In this document: in pieces, positions 1 to 5,975 of the stretch
Layout: the number at the start of each line of letters is the position of its first letter
How positions within the stretch are numbered: position 1 is the stretch's first letter
Origin: Nitrososphaerales archaeon TH5894
GTDB lineage: Archaea; Thermoproteota; Nitrososphaeria; Nitrososphaerales; Nitrososphaeraceae
Direction: 5' to 3'
DNA: 12,621 bases
NCBI GenBank assembly: GCA_014523485.1
Contig: JAATVK010000054.1
Span: 1-12,621 of the forward strand
Notes under the pieces: model-generated
The model's input: only the letters and a program-made list of their open reading frames with translations
What the model was told of the DNA's origin: nothing
Databases searched by the model: none
Made by a program: the position numbers and the translations under genes

Positions 1-11
1 ACAGTAATTAA

Positions 12-24
12 ACACTTAAATTAT
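12..24 (+). promoter_or_regulatory. Probable TATA box of tRNA-Ala
   Basis: The AT-rich stretch around CTTAAATTA is centred about 28 bp before the mature 5' end, the spacing expected for archaeal TBP/TFB initiation of a tRNA with a very short leader. Only 47 bp of upstream sequence are visible. Confidence 0.4.
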
Positions 25-47
25 CAGAAATTCAGGTTGTCATTAAA

Positions 48-141
48 GGGCCGGTAGTTTAGCCTGGTAGAATACCTGCCTTGCATGCCATTGACGCAGA
101 GGAAACGTAGGTGGTCGTGGGTTCAAATCCCACCCGGTCCA
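48..141 (+). tRNA. tRNA-Ala (anticodon UGC) with a 20-nt intron
   Basis: A complete cloverleaf can be drawn. The acceptor stem 48-54 pairs with 134-140 and includes a G3:U70 pair (G50 with T137), the classic alanine identity element; the discriminator is A141 and CCA is not encoded. The anticodon stem CCTGC (75-79) pairs with GTAGG (107-111) only if about 20 nt (86-105) are removed, placing anticodon TGC at 82-84 with T81 as U33 and A85 as position 37. The variable loop is TGGTC, and the T arm is GTGGG/CCCAC around a TTCAAAT loop. The intron sits at the canonical 37/38 site cut by the archaeal splicing endonuclease. It converges on the dehydrogenase gene only 15 bp away. Confidence 0.95.
86..105 (+). 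other. tRNA intron at position 37/38
   Basis: Removing these 20 nt restores the seven-base anticodon loop and the five-bp anticodon stem. A bulge-helix-bulge-like fold is possible: exon CCTT (79-82) with intron GAGG (99-102), and an inner TGC (86-88) with GCA (96-98), leaving GCA (83-85) and AAA (103-105) as three-base bulges. The outer helix is then shortened by one pair, so the motif is relaxed rather than canonical. The boundaries could shift by a base. Confidence 0.8.
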
Positions 142-156
142 TACAATTATTTATCC

Positions 157-1092
157 TTAATTAGATCTTTCTATTAATTTTTGAATAATTTTCTCTGCAA
201 TAACATTTGAAGCTAGTTCTTGAGATTCTTTAGTTTGAGAGCCTATATGGGGAGTACAGATGATATTTGATAATTGCAACAATTTTTTATTAGTAGGTGG
301 TTCTACTTCAAAAACATCCAATGCAGCTCCAGCAATTTTTTTTGTTGTTAGAGCGTTGTACAAAGCGTTTTCATCTACTACTTCTCCTCTTGATGCATTT
401 ATAAAAAAAGCAGTGGGTTTCATAGTTGAGAAACTAGATTCATTGAACATGTGCCTAGTATGAGGTGTTGATGGGACATGACATGAAATAAAATCTGAAC
501 TTGTTATTAAGGTATTAAAATCCGTTGTTATCATACCTACTTCTTTTATAAAGTCTTGTTTAATAGGAATGGTATCATAACCTATAATATTCATCCGTAA
601 TGACCTAGCAATTCTTGCCAAGTTCCTTCCAATATTTCCAACTCCTACAATACCTAAATATTTTCCTCTCAATTCAATTCCATTCAGTTCCTTTTTCAGC
701 CAGTTCCCTTTCTTAATTTCACAATCTGCTAAAGGTAAATTTCTCGCTAATGAAAGCATTAATCCAATAACTAATTCAGCAACGGCATTTATTGCAGATT
801 CGGGTGAGTTTACTACTTCAATATTATTTTGTAGAGCAGATTCAACATCTATGTTGTCAAGACCTACACCAACTCGAGCTACAATTTTAGCTTTTTTTGC
901 ATTTGAAATAACTTCACTAGTGATTTTGGTCCTACTTCTGACTACAATTACATCATAGTTTTCAACTTCGGATAATAATTCGGAATTAGTTATCGATGGT
1001 TTATCGACAACATTAAGGCCTGCTTTTTCTAAAATTGTTATTCCTATTTTGGATATTGGGTCACAGATTAATACATTTCCAGTCAGTTGCAT
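157..1092 (-). CDS. serA: D-3-phosphoglycerate dehydrogenase (ACT-less form)
   Basis: This 311-residue D-2-hydroxyacid dehydrogenase probably oxidises 3-phosphoglycerate to 3-phosphohydroxypyruvate, the first step of serine synthesis, in the cytosol. The substrate domain carries RVGVGLDNID (73-82). The Rossmann NAD motif GVGNIG lies at 150-155. The catalytic triad is visible as R235 in NASRGEVVDE, E264 in FEVEP and H282 in TPHIG. It ends soon after the catalytic domain, so it lacks the C-terminal ACT regulatory domain of long SerA proteins, as in many archaeal homologues; serine feedback through ACT is therefore not expected. The ATG at 1090-1092 is 26 bp from a TATA-like box, suggesting a leaderless mRNA. 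Substrate choice is inferred: glyoxylate or hydroxypyruvate reductases share the same motifs. Confidence 0.88.
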   Translation of the reverse strand: MQLTGNVLICDPISKIGITILEKAGLNVVDKPSITNSELLSEVENYDVIVVRSRTKITSEVISNAKKAKIVARVGVGLDNIDVESALQNNIEVVNSPESAINAVAELVIGLMLSLARNLPLADCEIKKGNWLKKELNGIELRGKYLGIVGVGNIGRNLARIARSLRMNIIGYDTIPIKQDFIKEVGMITTDFNTLITSSDFISCHVPSTPHTRHMFNESSFSTMKPTAFFINASRGEVVDENALYNALTTKKIAGAALDVFEVEPPTNKKLLQLSNIICTPHIGSQTKESQELASNVIAEKIIQKLIERSN

Positions 1093-1113
1093 GTATAAAA
1101 TTTTTTAAGATAC

Positions 1114-1122
1114 AAATATAAT
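1114..1122 (-). promoter_or_regulatory. TATA box of serA
   Basis: ATTATATTT on the minus strand is centred about 26 bp upstream of the serA ATG, which would put the transcription start at or next to the start codon. Confidence 0.5.
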
Positions 1123-1167
1123 TATTACTTGCTTTATTTAGAACCTTAGTAATAAATTAAAAGGATT

Positions 1168-1548
1168 TTAATTAGTGGAGATAATTTCTCCCGTTAAATG
1201 ATCAACATAATAAGTTTGATTTAATGCCGGTAAGTTGATTTCCCATCCAAAATGATTCCCAGTAGTAATAGTAGGGGAATTTTTTCTTACGTAATTGCCT
1301 ATAAAGTTAGTATCTTTTTTTGATTCATATATTTCCCCATTTCCTTTTATATATACATACTCGGAATTTACGGTTTTGAGATGGTCAGAGGATATGTTTT
1401 CATTTTTAAAAATAATGGAAACAGCAGTATCATTAGAAATAGAGAGATAATTAGGTGAAGATCTAGTCATAGAATCCATCAGACCTAGATAAACGAAATA
1501 AGTAATCACAGATGCTATAGCTAATGACAATAAAACTCGCTTTATCAT
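1168..1548 (-). CDS. Small membrane-anchored protein, possible PepSY-like end
   Basis: I cannot assign a function. The 126-residue product begins with two basic residues (MIKR) followed by a hydrophobic segment at about 5-23, which fits an N-terminal membrane anchor or uncleaved signal with the remaining ~100 residues outside. The C-terminus, GWEINLPA followed by YYVDHLTGEII (about 101-123), resembles the last strand and turn of PepSY domains, where an acidic residue plus TGE is typical; the rest of that fold is not obvious, so this is a weak hint. It is transcribed divergently from the RidA gene (77 bp between starts) and tandem with serA after a 75-bp gap. Confidence 0.6.
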   Translation of the reverse strand: MIKRVLLSLAIASVITYFVYLGLMDSMTRSSPNYLSISNDTAVSIIFKNENISSDHLKTVNSEYVYIKGNGEIYESKKDTNFIGNYVRKNSPTITTGNHFGWEINLPALNQTYYVDHLTGEIISTN

Positions 1549-1593
1549 GTATTCAAATATTATTTTTATTAATTTATGTTAATTGTTTAATAC

Positions 1594-1603
1594 ATTTAAT
1601 AAT
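1594..1603 (+). promoter_or_regulatory. TATA box of the RidA gene, deciding a TTG start
   Basis: The sequence TTTAATAATA is centred about 27 bp before TTG 1626. This predicts transcription starting essentially at that TTG and argues against the longer in-frame extension that begins inside the divergent gene. Confidence 0.45.
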
Positions 1604-1625
1604 ACAACTTTTTCATATTTTATTA

Positions 1626-2096
1626 TTGATAAGCATTGATGAAAAACTATATTCTTTAGGATTCGAATTGCCCTCACCTCCAAAATCTTCTGGTTCTTAT
1701 ATTCCATTAGTTGAAGTAAATGGTCTAATCTTTGTTTCTGGACAAATTCCTTTAGATACCGGTTCAAATCCAGTAACAATAAAGTACAAAGGGAAAATAG
1801 GAAAAGATACAACACTTGAAAAAGGTCAAAATGCAGCAATACTTTGTACTCTTAACGCTCTATCATTATTGAAAGATCATTTTGGAAGCCTTGATAAGAT
1901 CAAAAAAATAGTAAAGGTATCTGCATATATAAACTGCATTGAGTCTTTTTCAGATCATCCAACAGTAATCAATTCTGCATCAAATCTTTTGGAAACGCTA
2001 TTTGGAGAAAAAGGAAAACATTCGCGGATCGCTATTGGGGTCGATAGTCTACCATTAGGAAGCACGATAGAAATAGATTTTATAGTTTCAATTTAA
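1626..2096 (+). CDS. RidA/YjgF/YER057c-family protein
   Basis: RidA-family proteins are small trimeric enzymes that hydrolyse reactive enamine/imine intermediates made by PLP enzymes. This 156-residue product matches the family through PLVEVNGLIFVSGQIPL (about 27-43), the middle helix region with LCTLNALS (73-80), and the signature SRIAIGVDSLPLGSTIEID (133-151), in which R134 is the arginine that binds the substrate carboxylate in the family. It has an extra N-terminal stretch (ELPSPPKSSGSYIP) typical of a larger RidA subgroup. The frame is open further upstream to 1524, but that extension is hydrophobic, runs into the divergent gene and has no family resemblance. TTG 1626 follows a well-spaced TATA box, so I chose it. 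Exact substrate unknown. Confidence 0.88.
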   Translation: MISIDEKLYSLGFELPSPPKSSGSYIPLVEVNGLIFVSGQIPLDTGSNPVTIKYKGKIGKDTTLEKGQNAAILCTLNALSLLKDHFGSLDKIKKIVKVSAYINCIESFSDHPTVINSASNLLETLFGEKGKHSRIAIGVDSLPLGSTIEIDFIVSI

Positions 2097-2161
2097 AATT
2101 ACTTATCGTAATAATATTTTTTAGATACTAAAGGAATGATAGCCGTGCAATAAAAGAAATT

Positions 2162-2170
2162 CTTATATAG
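2162..2170 (+). promoter_or_regulatory. TATA box of the eL15 gene
   Basis: CTTATATAG lies about 35 bp before ATG 2201. Initiation about 25 bp downstream leaves a short leader of roughly 10 nt, unlike the leaderless pattern of the neighbours. Confidence 0.5.
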
Positions 2171-2200
2171 CCTTTTGAAAGAATTGGATTATATTTTAAA

Positions 2201-2656
2201 ATGTACAGACAGTTAGCGTCGACTTGGACTAAAATGTGGAAAACAAATAGCGAGGAATTAAAATCGAGAGCAGTTGGATGGAGAAAAGAGCTATCAGTTC
2301 ATAGAATAAATAAACCTAGTAGATTAGATAGAGCAAGAAGACTGGGATATAAAGCCAAGCAGGGTATTGTAGTGATTAGAGCCCGAGTAGGAAGAGGAGG
2401 AATGAGAAAGCAGCGACCAGTCGCCGGCAGGAGACCTAAACACAGTGGAGTTGTTCATATTAAACAAGCAACGAATATGCGGTTGGTAGCTGAAAGAAGA
2501 GTTAATGAGAAATATCCAAATATGGAAATAATTGGTTCCTATTTTCTGTATAAAGATGGTAAACACTCATGGTATGAGGTAATATTAGCTGATCCAAGTC
2601 ATCCATCAATTTATAAAGATAAAGAGATGCGGGGAAAATTAAAATCTTTAACTTAA
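2201..2656 (+). CDS. rpl15e: 50S ribosomal protein eL15 (L15e)
   Basis: The product is a 151-residue, very basic protein of the archaeal/eukaryotic large ribosomal subunit that threads through 23S rRNA. It shows the eL15 hallmarks: N-terminal MYRQLASTW, RLDRARRLGYKAKQGIVV (41-58), the glycine/arginine loop VGRGGMRKQRPVAGRRPKH (63-81) and the C-terminal YFLYKDGKHSWYEVILADPSHPSI (about 114-137). The length is somewhat shorter than in eukaryotes but complete for an archaeal version. The gene is monocistronic with its own TATA box, and converges on the DUF6659-like gene with a 26-bp gap. Base use is slightly richer in G+C than in neighbouring genes, as expected for a highly expressed ribosomal gene. 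Confidence 0.97.
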   Translation: MYRQLASTWTKMWKTNSEELKSRAVGWRKELSVHRINKPSRLDRARRLGYKAKQGIVVIRARVGRGGMRKQRPVAGRRPKHSGVVHIKQATNMRLVAERRVNEKYPNMEIIGSYFLYKDGKHSWYEVILADPSHPSIYKDKEMRGKLKSLT

Positions 2657-2682
2657 TTTAAACCAAATAGATTTGAAATAAA

Positions 2683-3069
2683 TCATGATATTGCAAGATC
2701 TTTAGTTTGTTCGATAAGGGTGTACAATTCATTTTTGTCTATGTTCTTGTCTATAGTAATATAATAAACTAATTCATCAATATAAAAACTAATAATATCC
2801 ACATTTTTATTAGAAATAAAAATGAATTCGGTTTCTCCTATGGATTTTTCATAGTTTTTTCGTATATTATAAATCATAGAATGAACAAACAATTCGTTCC
2901 TCATTTCTTCTGTTTTTAAAAAGGGAGTTAAACCAATTCTAAGTTGGCCTGCTATTGTTCTACCAAATTTATTTGTTACACCTACATAACGAATTTTAGG
3001 TGATAGTTCTAATATTTTTTTACAGTTTGTTTTATATTGAGCGTTTGATTTAGACAGATTCTCAGTCAT
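2683..3069 (-). CDS. DUF6659-like thaumarchaeal protein
   Basis: The 128-residue product resembles the small DUF6659 family that is abundant in ammonia-oxidising archaea, with the pattern KILELSPKIRYVGVTNKFGRT (18-38) and then GLTPFLKTEEMRNEL (46-60). No enzymatic motif is visible; family members look like single-domain, roadblock-like or PAS-like alpha/beta proteins, but no function is established to my knowledge. The frame stays open to 3114, yet the ATG at 3069 lies 25 bp from a TATA box and removes a hydrophobic, non-conserved 15-residue extension, so I prefer it. It follows the tfuA-like gene on the same strand with a 76-bp gap carrying its own promoter. It could be read with the YcaO-TfuA operon, but a role there is unproven. 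Confidence 0.75.
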   Translation of the reverse strand: MTENLSKSNAQYKTNCKKILELSPKIRYVGVTNKFGRTIAGQLRIGLTPFLKTEEMRNELFVHSMIYNIRKNYEKSIGETEFIFISNKNVDIISFYIDELVYYITIDKNIDKNELYTLIEQTKDLAIS

Positions 3070-3088
3070 ACTATAGATTACGAGGTAA

Positions 3089-3098
3089 GATATAAAAT
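3089..3098 (-). promoter_or_regulatory. TATA box of the DUF6659-like gene
   Basis: ATTTTATATC on the minus strand is centred about 25 bp before ATG 3069. It decides between the two possible ATG starts (3114 and 3069) and predicts a leaderless transcript independent of the upstream operon. Confidence 0.5.
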
Positions 3099-3145
3099 AG
3101 TTTTTGAAAAGCAATAGCCTGAGAAATAAAATTTAAATTTAATAA

Positions 3146-3802
3146 TTATGTTTTCGGTAATGATGATATATATTCAAGTGCTCGTATGGCATCTAACTCT
3201 TTTAGACTTACTTTATTAATAAAAATATAATTACTGAATCTTGAAATATATTTTTCTTTTGAAGGAAAAAAATGGAGAGATTTTTTGATTATATTCTCAT
3301 AACTCCGAAAAGGAAAGTAAATTCTCTTAGCTAAATTGACCATAGATTGCTTTGTTTCTTCATCAATTATTCCTTTTTTCCAGCATAAAAAAATATTATA
3401 TCTAATATCAATCATCGCTTCAGAAAGCAGATTATAATTGGAATCAAATGTTACTGCAATTTCATCATCTGAATTGATAATATTCTTTTTAAATAACTCA
3501 AAGATTTTCCCAATACCTTGCATTCCAAAATTTTCTAATTCTACTGCGCGTAATGCTCCAAGACTAGAGGCGCCATAAACTTTAAAGTTTTTATTCTTAA
3601 TAACTTGAAAAACTTCAATAGGAGAAGGGGGATACTCCTGAAGGAAAACTCCATCTATTAGAACAATATCTCTTCTTTCCGTTAATAGATTTAAATTTAT
3701 AAAGTCACCTTTTTTGGCTGGAGGTTTAAAGTCAGCGTCAATAATTTTTTTTGCTTTGTTTATTTCTAAAGAGGGCCCCAAATATATAATTGGTAAATTC
3801 AT
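3146..3802 (-). CDS. tfuA: TfuA-like protein, partner of YcaO
   Basis: TfuA proteins accompany YcaO enzymes and are needed for backbone thioamidation, probably by delivering sulfur. This 218-residue product has the whole TfuA core: YLGPSL (7-12), the PPAKKGDF segment (27-34), LIDGVF (48-53), the signature GASSLGALRAVEL (77-89) and DDEIAV (112-117). The region after about 150 is mostly helical and variable. Its ATG overlaps the ycaO stop (ATGA), indicating translational coupling and a fixed stoichiometry with YcaO. The methionine of the usual GASSMGALR motif is leucine here, a mild change. Molecular role is from the family; what it acts on here is unknown. Confidence 0.9.
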   Translation of the reverse strand: MNLPIIYLGPSLEINKAKKIIDADFKPPAKKGDFINLNLLTERRDIVLIDGVFLQEYPPSPIEVFQVIKNKNFKVYGASSLGALRAVELENFGMQGIGKIFELFKKNIINSDDEIAVTFDSNYNLLSEAMIDIRYNIFLCWKKGIIDEETKQSMVNLAKRIYFPFRSYENIIKKSLHFFPSKEKYISRFSNYIFINKVSLKELDAIRALEYISSLPKT

Positions 3803-5103
3803 TTAAAGGATCTCCTAGCTCTAAAGCCCATAACAGACTTCGATATTTTAAATGTCTCAAGACCAGGAACTATAGCTCTCACAACTGGAACATTTATTTT
3901 CGGATTTGTTAAATCGACTATTATAGCCTTGTTTAATCCTACTTCTTTAAAAAATTTTATAATAAGATTAATATCATCTAAAATATCTTCATTTTGATAA
4001 GTTATTATATCAGAAAAATTAATTGTCTTTTGTGAAGACATAAATTGCCATGCATTTTTATCATCTGTATTATTATAATTATAATGTATTTTCCTTAAAT
4101 CATCCCTGGCACCTTGAATGTTTGCTGCTCTTGTTTGAGAAACTTCGGTTATAGCTCTTAATATTGCAATTCTTTTATCTGGATGAGTACCATGTCCTTC
4201 AGCCAAATACCCATAGTCATGAGATATCCACTCAACACATGCAACGTTAAATGTGGGAATTTTAATATTTGTAGTGATATCCTTAATCATCAATTCAATA
4301 TTAAATTTTTTGAATTTATTTATTAATTTAGTTACTGGGAAAAAATTGTCTTCAGAAATTTTAACATCTGGGTATAGAGAATTGTCATCCAGAAAGTGTT
4401 CTTTGGAAATTGTGTTAATATGATATCCTTCTATTCTTAAATTTTGATATATTTTATACAAAATATGGAATGGAATTGCACTTGCCCGTAATTGAGCTAA
4501 GCTTATTGCATCTCTTTCAATAACTTCGCATAATGCATGACATACCGCTTCCTCAACAACGTTGCCGGATGCGAGTCCATTAGTATGATGAAATGCAAAA
4601 GGATTTAGAGAAGGTGGGTTTGGAGTATATCTAAATAATGCTAATGCTGCAGGAACCAAGATATTTTCCTTATTAATAATATCATAGCCTTCTACATAAT
4701 CCATTAACATATCATTTTGAAAATCAAAAGTTAATGGTTCAACTACCTCGTCAGGATGTAGAAGATTATACGAATGTTTGAGTTGATTAAAAGTTCCAGT
4801 AATAAATTTCCTAGAATAGTTGGTAGGTAAGGCAGAATATCGTTCAATGCTTTCCATAATTGCACTTACTTTTGCATGTTGTTTCGTAGGACCTTTTCCA
4901 CTATATACCCAAATATAATCTTCAGTACCGGGTAAAACACATGAATAATTAGGTATGTATAATTTATCCATATATGTAATATCGGCAATTCTAGTAAGCC
5001 CAATTTTTCTACTTATTTCTGAAACATGCATAAGTGTTTTTTCTACTGGCATAACTCTTGATGTGCCATTAAGAGTCCATTTTTTTTGACTTTGAAATAA
5101 CAA
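3799..5103 (-). CDS. ycaO: YcaO-domain cyclodehydratase/thioamidation protein
   Basis: YcaO enzymes use ATP to activate backbone amides, forming azolines or, with TfuA and a sulfur donor, thioamides. The 434-residue product spans the full domain. Its ATP/Mg-binding motifs are SAIMESIERYSA (80-91; E84, E87, R88), EEAVCHALCEVIERDA (184-199; E193, E196, R197, D198) and RAITEVSQTR (316-325; E320, Q323, R325). The C-terminus ends GLETFKISKSVMGFRARRSFK without the proline-rich tail of azoline-forming TOMM YcaOs, which favours a thioamidation-type role. The first in-frame start after an upstream stop is TTG 5103, and it keeps the conserved LNGTSRVMPVEKTL strand; ATG 5052 would remove it. It leads a two-gene operon with tfuA and is divergent from a small NHLP-like gene. 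The substrate is not known. Confidence 0.93.
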   Translation of the reverse strand: MLFQSQKKWTLNGTSRVMPVEKTLMHVSEISRKIGLTRIADITYMDKLYIPNYSCVLPGTEDYIWVYSGKGPTKQHAKVSAIMESIERYSALPTNYSRKFITGTFNQLKHSYNLLHPDEVVEPLTFDFQNDMLMDYVEGYDIINKENILVPAALALFRYTPNPPSLNPFAFHHTNGLASGNVVEEAVCHALCEVIERDAISLAQLRASAIPFHILYKIYQNLRIEGYHINTISKEHFLDDNSLYPDVKISEDNFFPVTKLINKFKKFNIELMIKDITTNIKIPTFNVACVEWISHDYGYLAEGHGTHPDKRIAILRAITEVSQTRAANIQGARDDLRKIHYNYNNTDDKNAWQFMSSQKTINFSDIITYQNEDILDDINLIIKFFKEVGLNKAIIVDLTNPKINVPVVRAIVPGLETFKISKSVMGFRARRSFK

Positions 5104-5113
5104 TATTTAAAAG

Positions 5114-5125
5114 TTATTTATAAAA
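5114..5125 (-). promoter_or_regulatory. Probable TATA box of ycaO-tfuA
   Basis: TTTTATAAATAA on the minus strand sits about 18 bp (centre) before TTG 5103, closer than the usual 25. The start of transcription may fall just inside the proposed coding region, or another box is used; the start assignment therefore keeps some doubt. Confidence 0.4.
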
Positions 5126-5165
5126 GTTCTTATCAATTTTACTAATTCCAAATTGTAACATTAAG

Positions 5166-5175
5166 ATTATATAAG
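5166..5175 (+). promoter_or_regulatory. TATA box of the NHLP-like gene, deciding a TTG start
   Basis: ATTATATAAG is centred about 29 bp before TTG 5200, placing transcription start at or close to that codon. Upstream in-frame TTG codons at 5182 and 5191 would lie before or at the start of the RNA, so the shorter product is preferred. Confidence 0.5.
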
Positions 5176-5199
5176 ACTTCATTGTTTTTTTTGTTTACA

Positions 5200-5376
5200 T
5201 TGATTTCGCGACAGAAAGAAGCAGAAATAATCAGTGAAATTCTGCTCAGGGCTGCAAGCGAACCTGACTTTAGAAATTTACTTATTAAAAATTCAGCGGA
5301 AATACTGGAAAAATATAATATTTCTAATGAAGCAAAATATATTATTAAGAAAAGTATAATTGATTTAACCCAGTAA
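5200..5376 (+). CDS. Small NHLP-clan-like peptide, candidate YcaO-TfuA substrate
   Basis: The 58-residue product (from TTG 5200; up to 64 from TTG 5182) reads as two or three amphipathic helices. The segment LRAASEPDFRNLLIKNSAEIL (16-36) has the A-x-x-D/E-P-x-F-R-x-x-L-L-x-N pattern of nitrile-hydratase-alpha-like leader (NHLP) RiPP precursors and of the small Os1348/Franean1_4349-type NHLP-clan proteins. The C-terminal third (YNISNEAKYIIKKSIIDLTQ) contains no cysteine at all, so azole formation from Cys is impossible; Ser47, Ser42 and Thr57, or a backbone thioamide, are the only conceivable YcaO products. It is divergent from ycaO-tfuA across 96 bp. The precursor role is inferred from context and leader resemblance; it could instead be a stand-alone helical protein. 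Confidence 0.7.
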   Translation: MISRQKEAEIISEILLRAASEPDFRNLLIKNSAEILEKYNISNEAKYIIKKSIIDLTQ

Positions 5377-5456
5377 TGGTCGATCTATTAATTCAAATTA
5401 TTATTCTTGATTTGCCAAGTTTTATTCGAAGTCCAATATAAAAAATTGATGTTGTC

Positions 5457-5568
5457 CCCCGCCTCTGACTCACAACTATTCATCGATATAGCCATACACA
5501 AAGGTGTATTTCTCCTAGTGCACTCTCTATAACGGGGTTACCGGATATTTCAGCTAAATATCCGGTAA
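5457..5568 (+). ncRNA. Candidate structured element with two hairpins
   Basis: The block stands out as richer in G+C than its surroundings. CCCCG (5457-5461) can pair with CGGGG (5533-5537), enclosing a hairpin ATACAC-aaag-GTGTAT (5494-5509) and the palindrome AGTGCACT, and is immediately followed by a perfect 13-bp stem-loop at 5538-5568. This could be a small RNA with a 3' stem, a terminator of the NHLP-like transcript, or an insertion-element end. I recognise no known RNA family, and the strand is a guess. Confidence 0.3.
5538..5568. repeat. Perfect 13-bp inverted repeat, 5-nt loop
   Basis: TTACCGGATATTT (5538-5550) is followed by CAGCT and its exact reverse complement AAATATCCGGTAA (5556-5568). 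As RNA the stem could extend by two G-U pairs at its base. There is no U-run directly after it, so it is not a standard intrinsic terminator. Confidence 0.9.
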
Positions 5569-5975
5569 TTAAGGTAAATATAAGCCATTATAAAACAATT
5601 ATGGTTTAATATATGACTAAAAAAGAGACTTTTTTTAATTATCTTGTTTTTTTATAACAAAATACAGTAATATATAAAAATGCAACTTATTTTATGGGAG
5701 ATTTATTTACCTTCTTCTTTCAAACAACTAATGGAATAATTCTTCTTTTGGATATTGTATCATTTTACAAAAATAAGTATTGTATCAAACTATGTACATT
5801 AAATAAATTGCATTTGTATTCCGTGTATGCATAGATAGTAGGTATCTAAACTCTAATAGTTGCTCTGGTAACCGTCATAGTACCTAACGTCGAAAAATTC
5901 AGTATATAAATAGCTCAGATCTTTGAGTATTTCTATTCTTTATTTTTAGTTTTTAATGAGTTTTGTTAAAAATCT

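Noticed and set aside
80..95. Reading the tRNA as having anticodon CAT (Met/Ile)
   Set aside because: It would not be preceded by U33 in a seven-base loop, and the G3:U70 pair and restored stem support Ala(UGC) after intron removal.
1524..1625. An in-frame N-terminal extension of the RidA protein
   Set aside because: It overlaps the divergent membrane-protein gene, is hydrophobic and unlike the family, and lies upstream of the TATA box that fits TTG 1626.
3070..3114. An upstream ATG for the DUF6659-like gene
   Set aside because: The TATA box at 3089-3098 falls inside that extension and points to ATG 3069 instead.
5446..5475. A possible C/D-box guide RNA: TGATGT, a 12-nt GC-rich spacer, then CTGA
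   Set aside because: The C box is imperfect and no second C'/D pair with proper spacing follows, so I do not call it.
5753..5787. Direct repeat TATTGTATCA, two copies 25 bp apart, as a CRISPR or iteron array
   Set aside because: There are only two short copies in AT-rich DNA, with no further units or associated genes.
5855..5895. GGTAACC palindrome and AGGTA/TACCT pair as a terminal repeat of the insertion element
   Set aside because: The matches are too short and no counterpart was found on the other side of the transposase relic.
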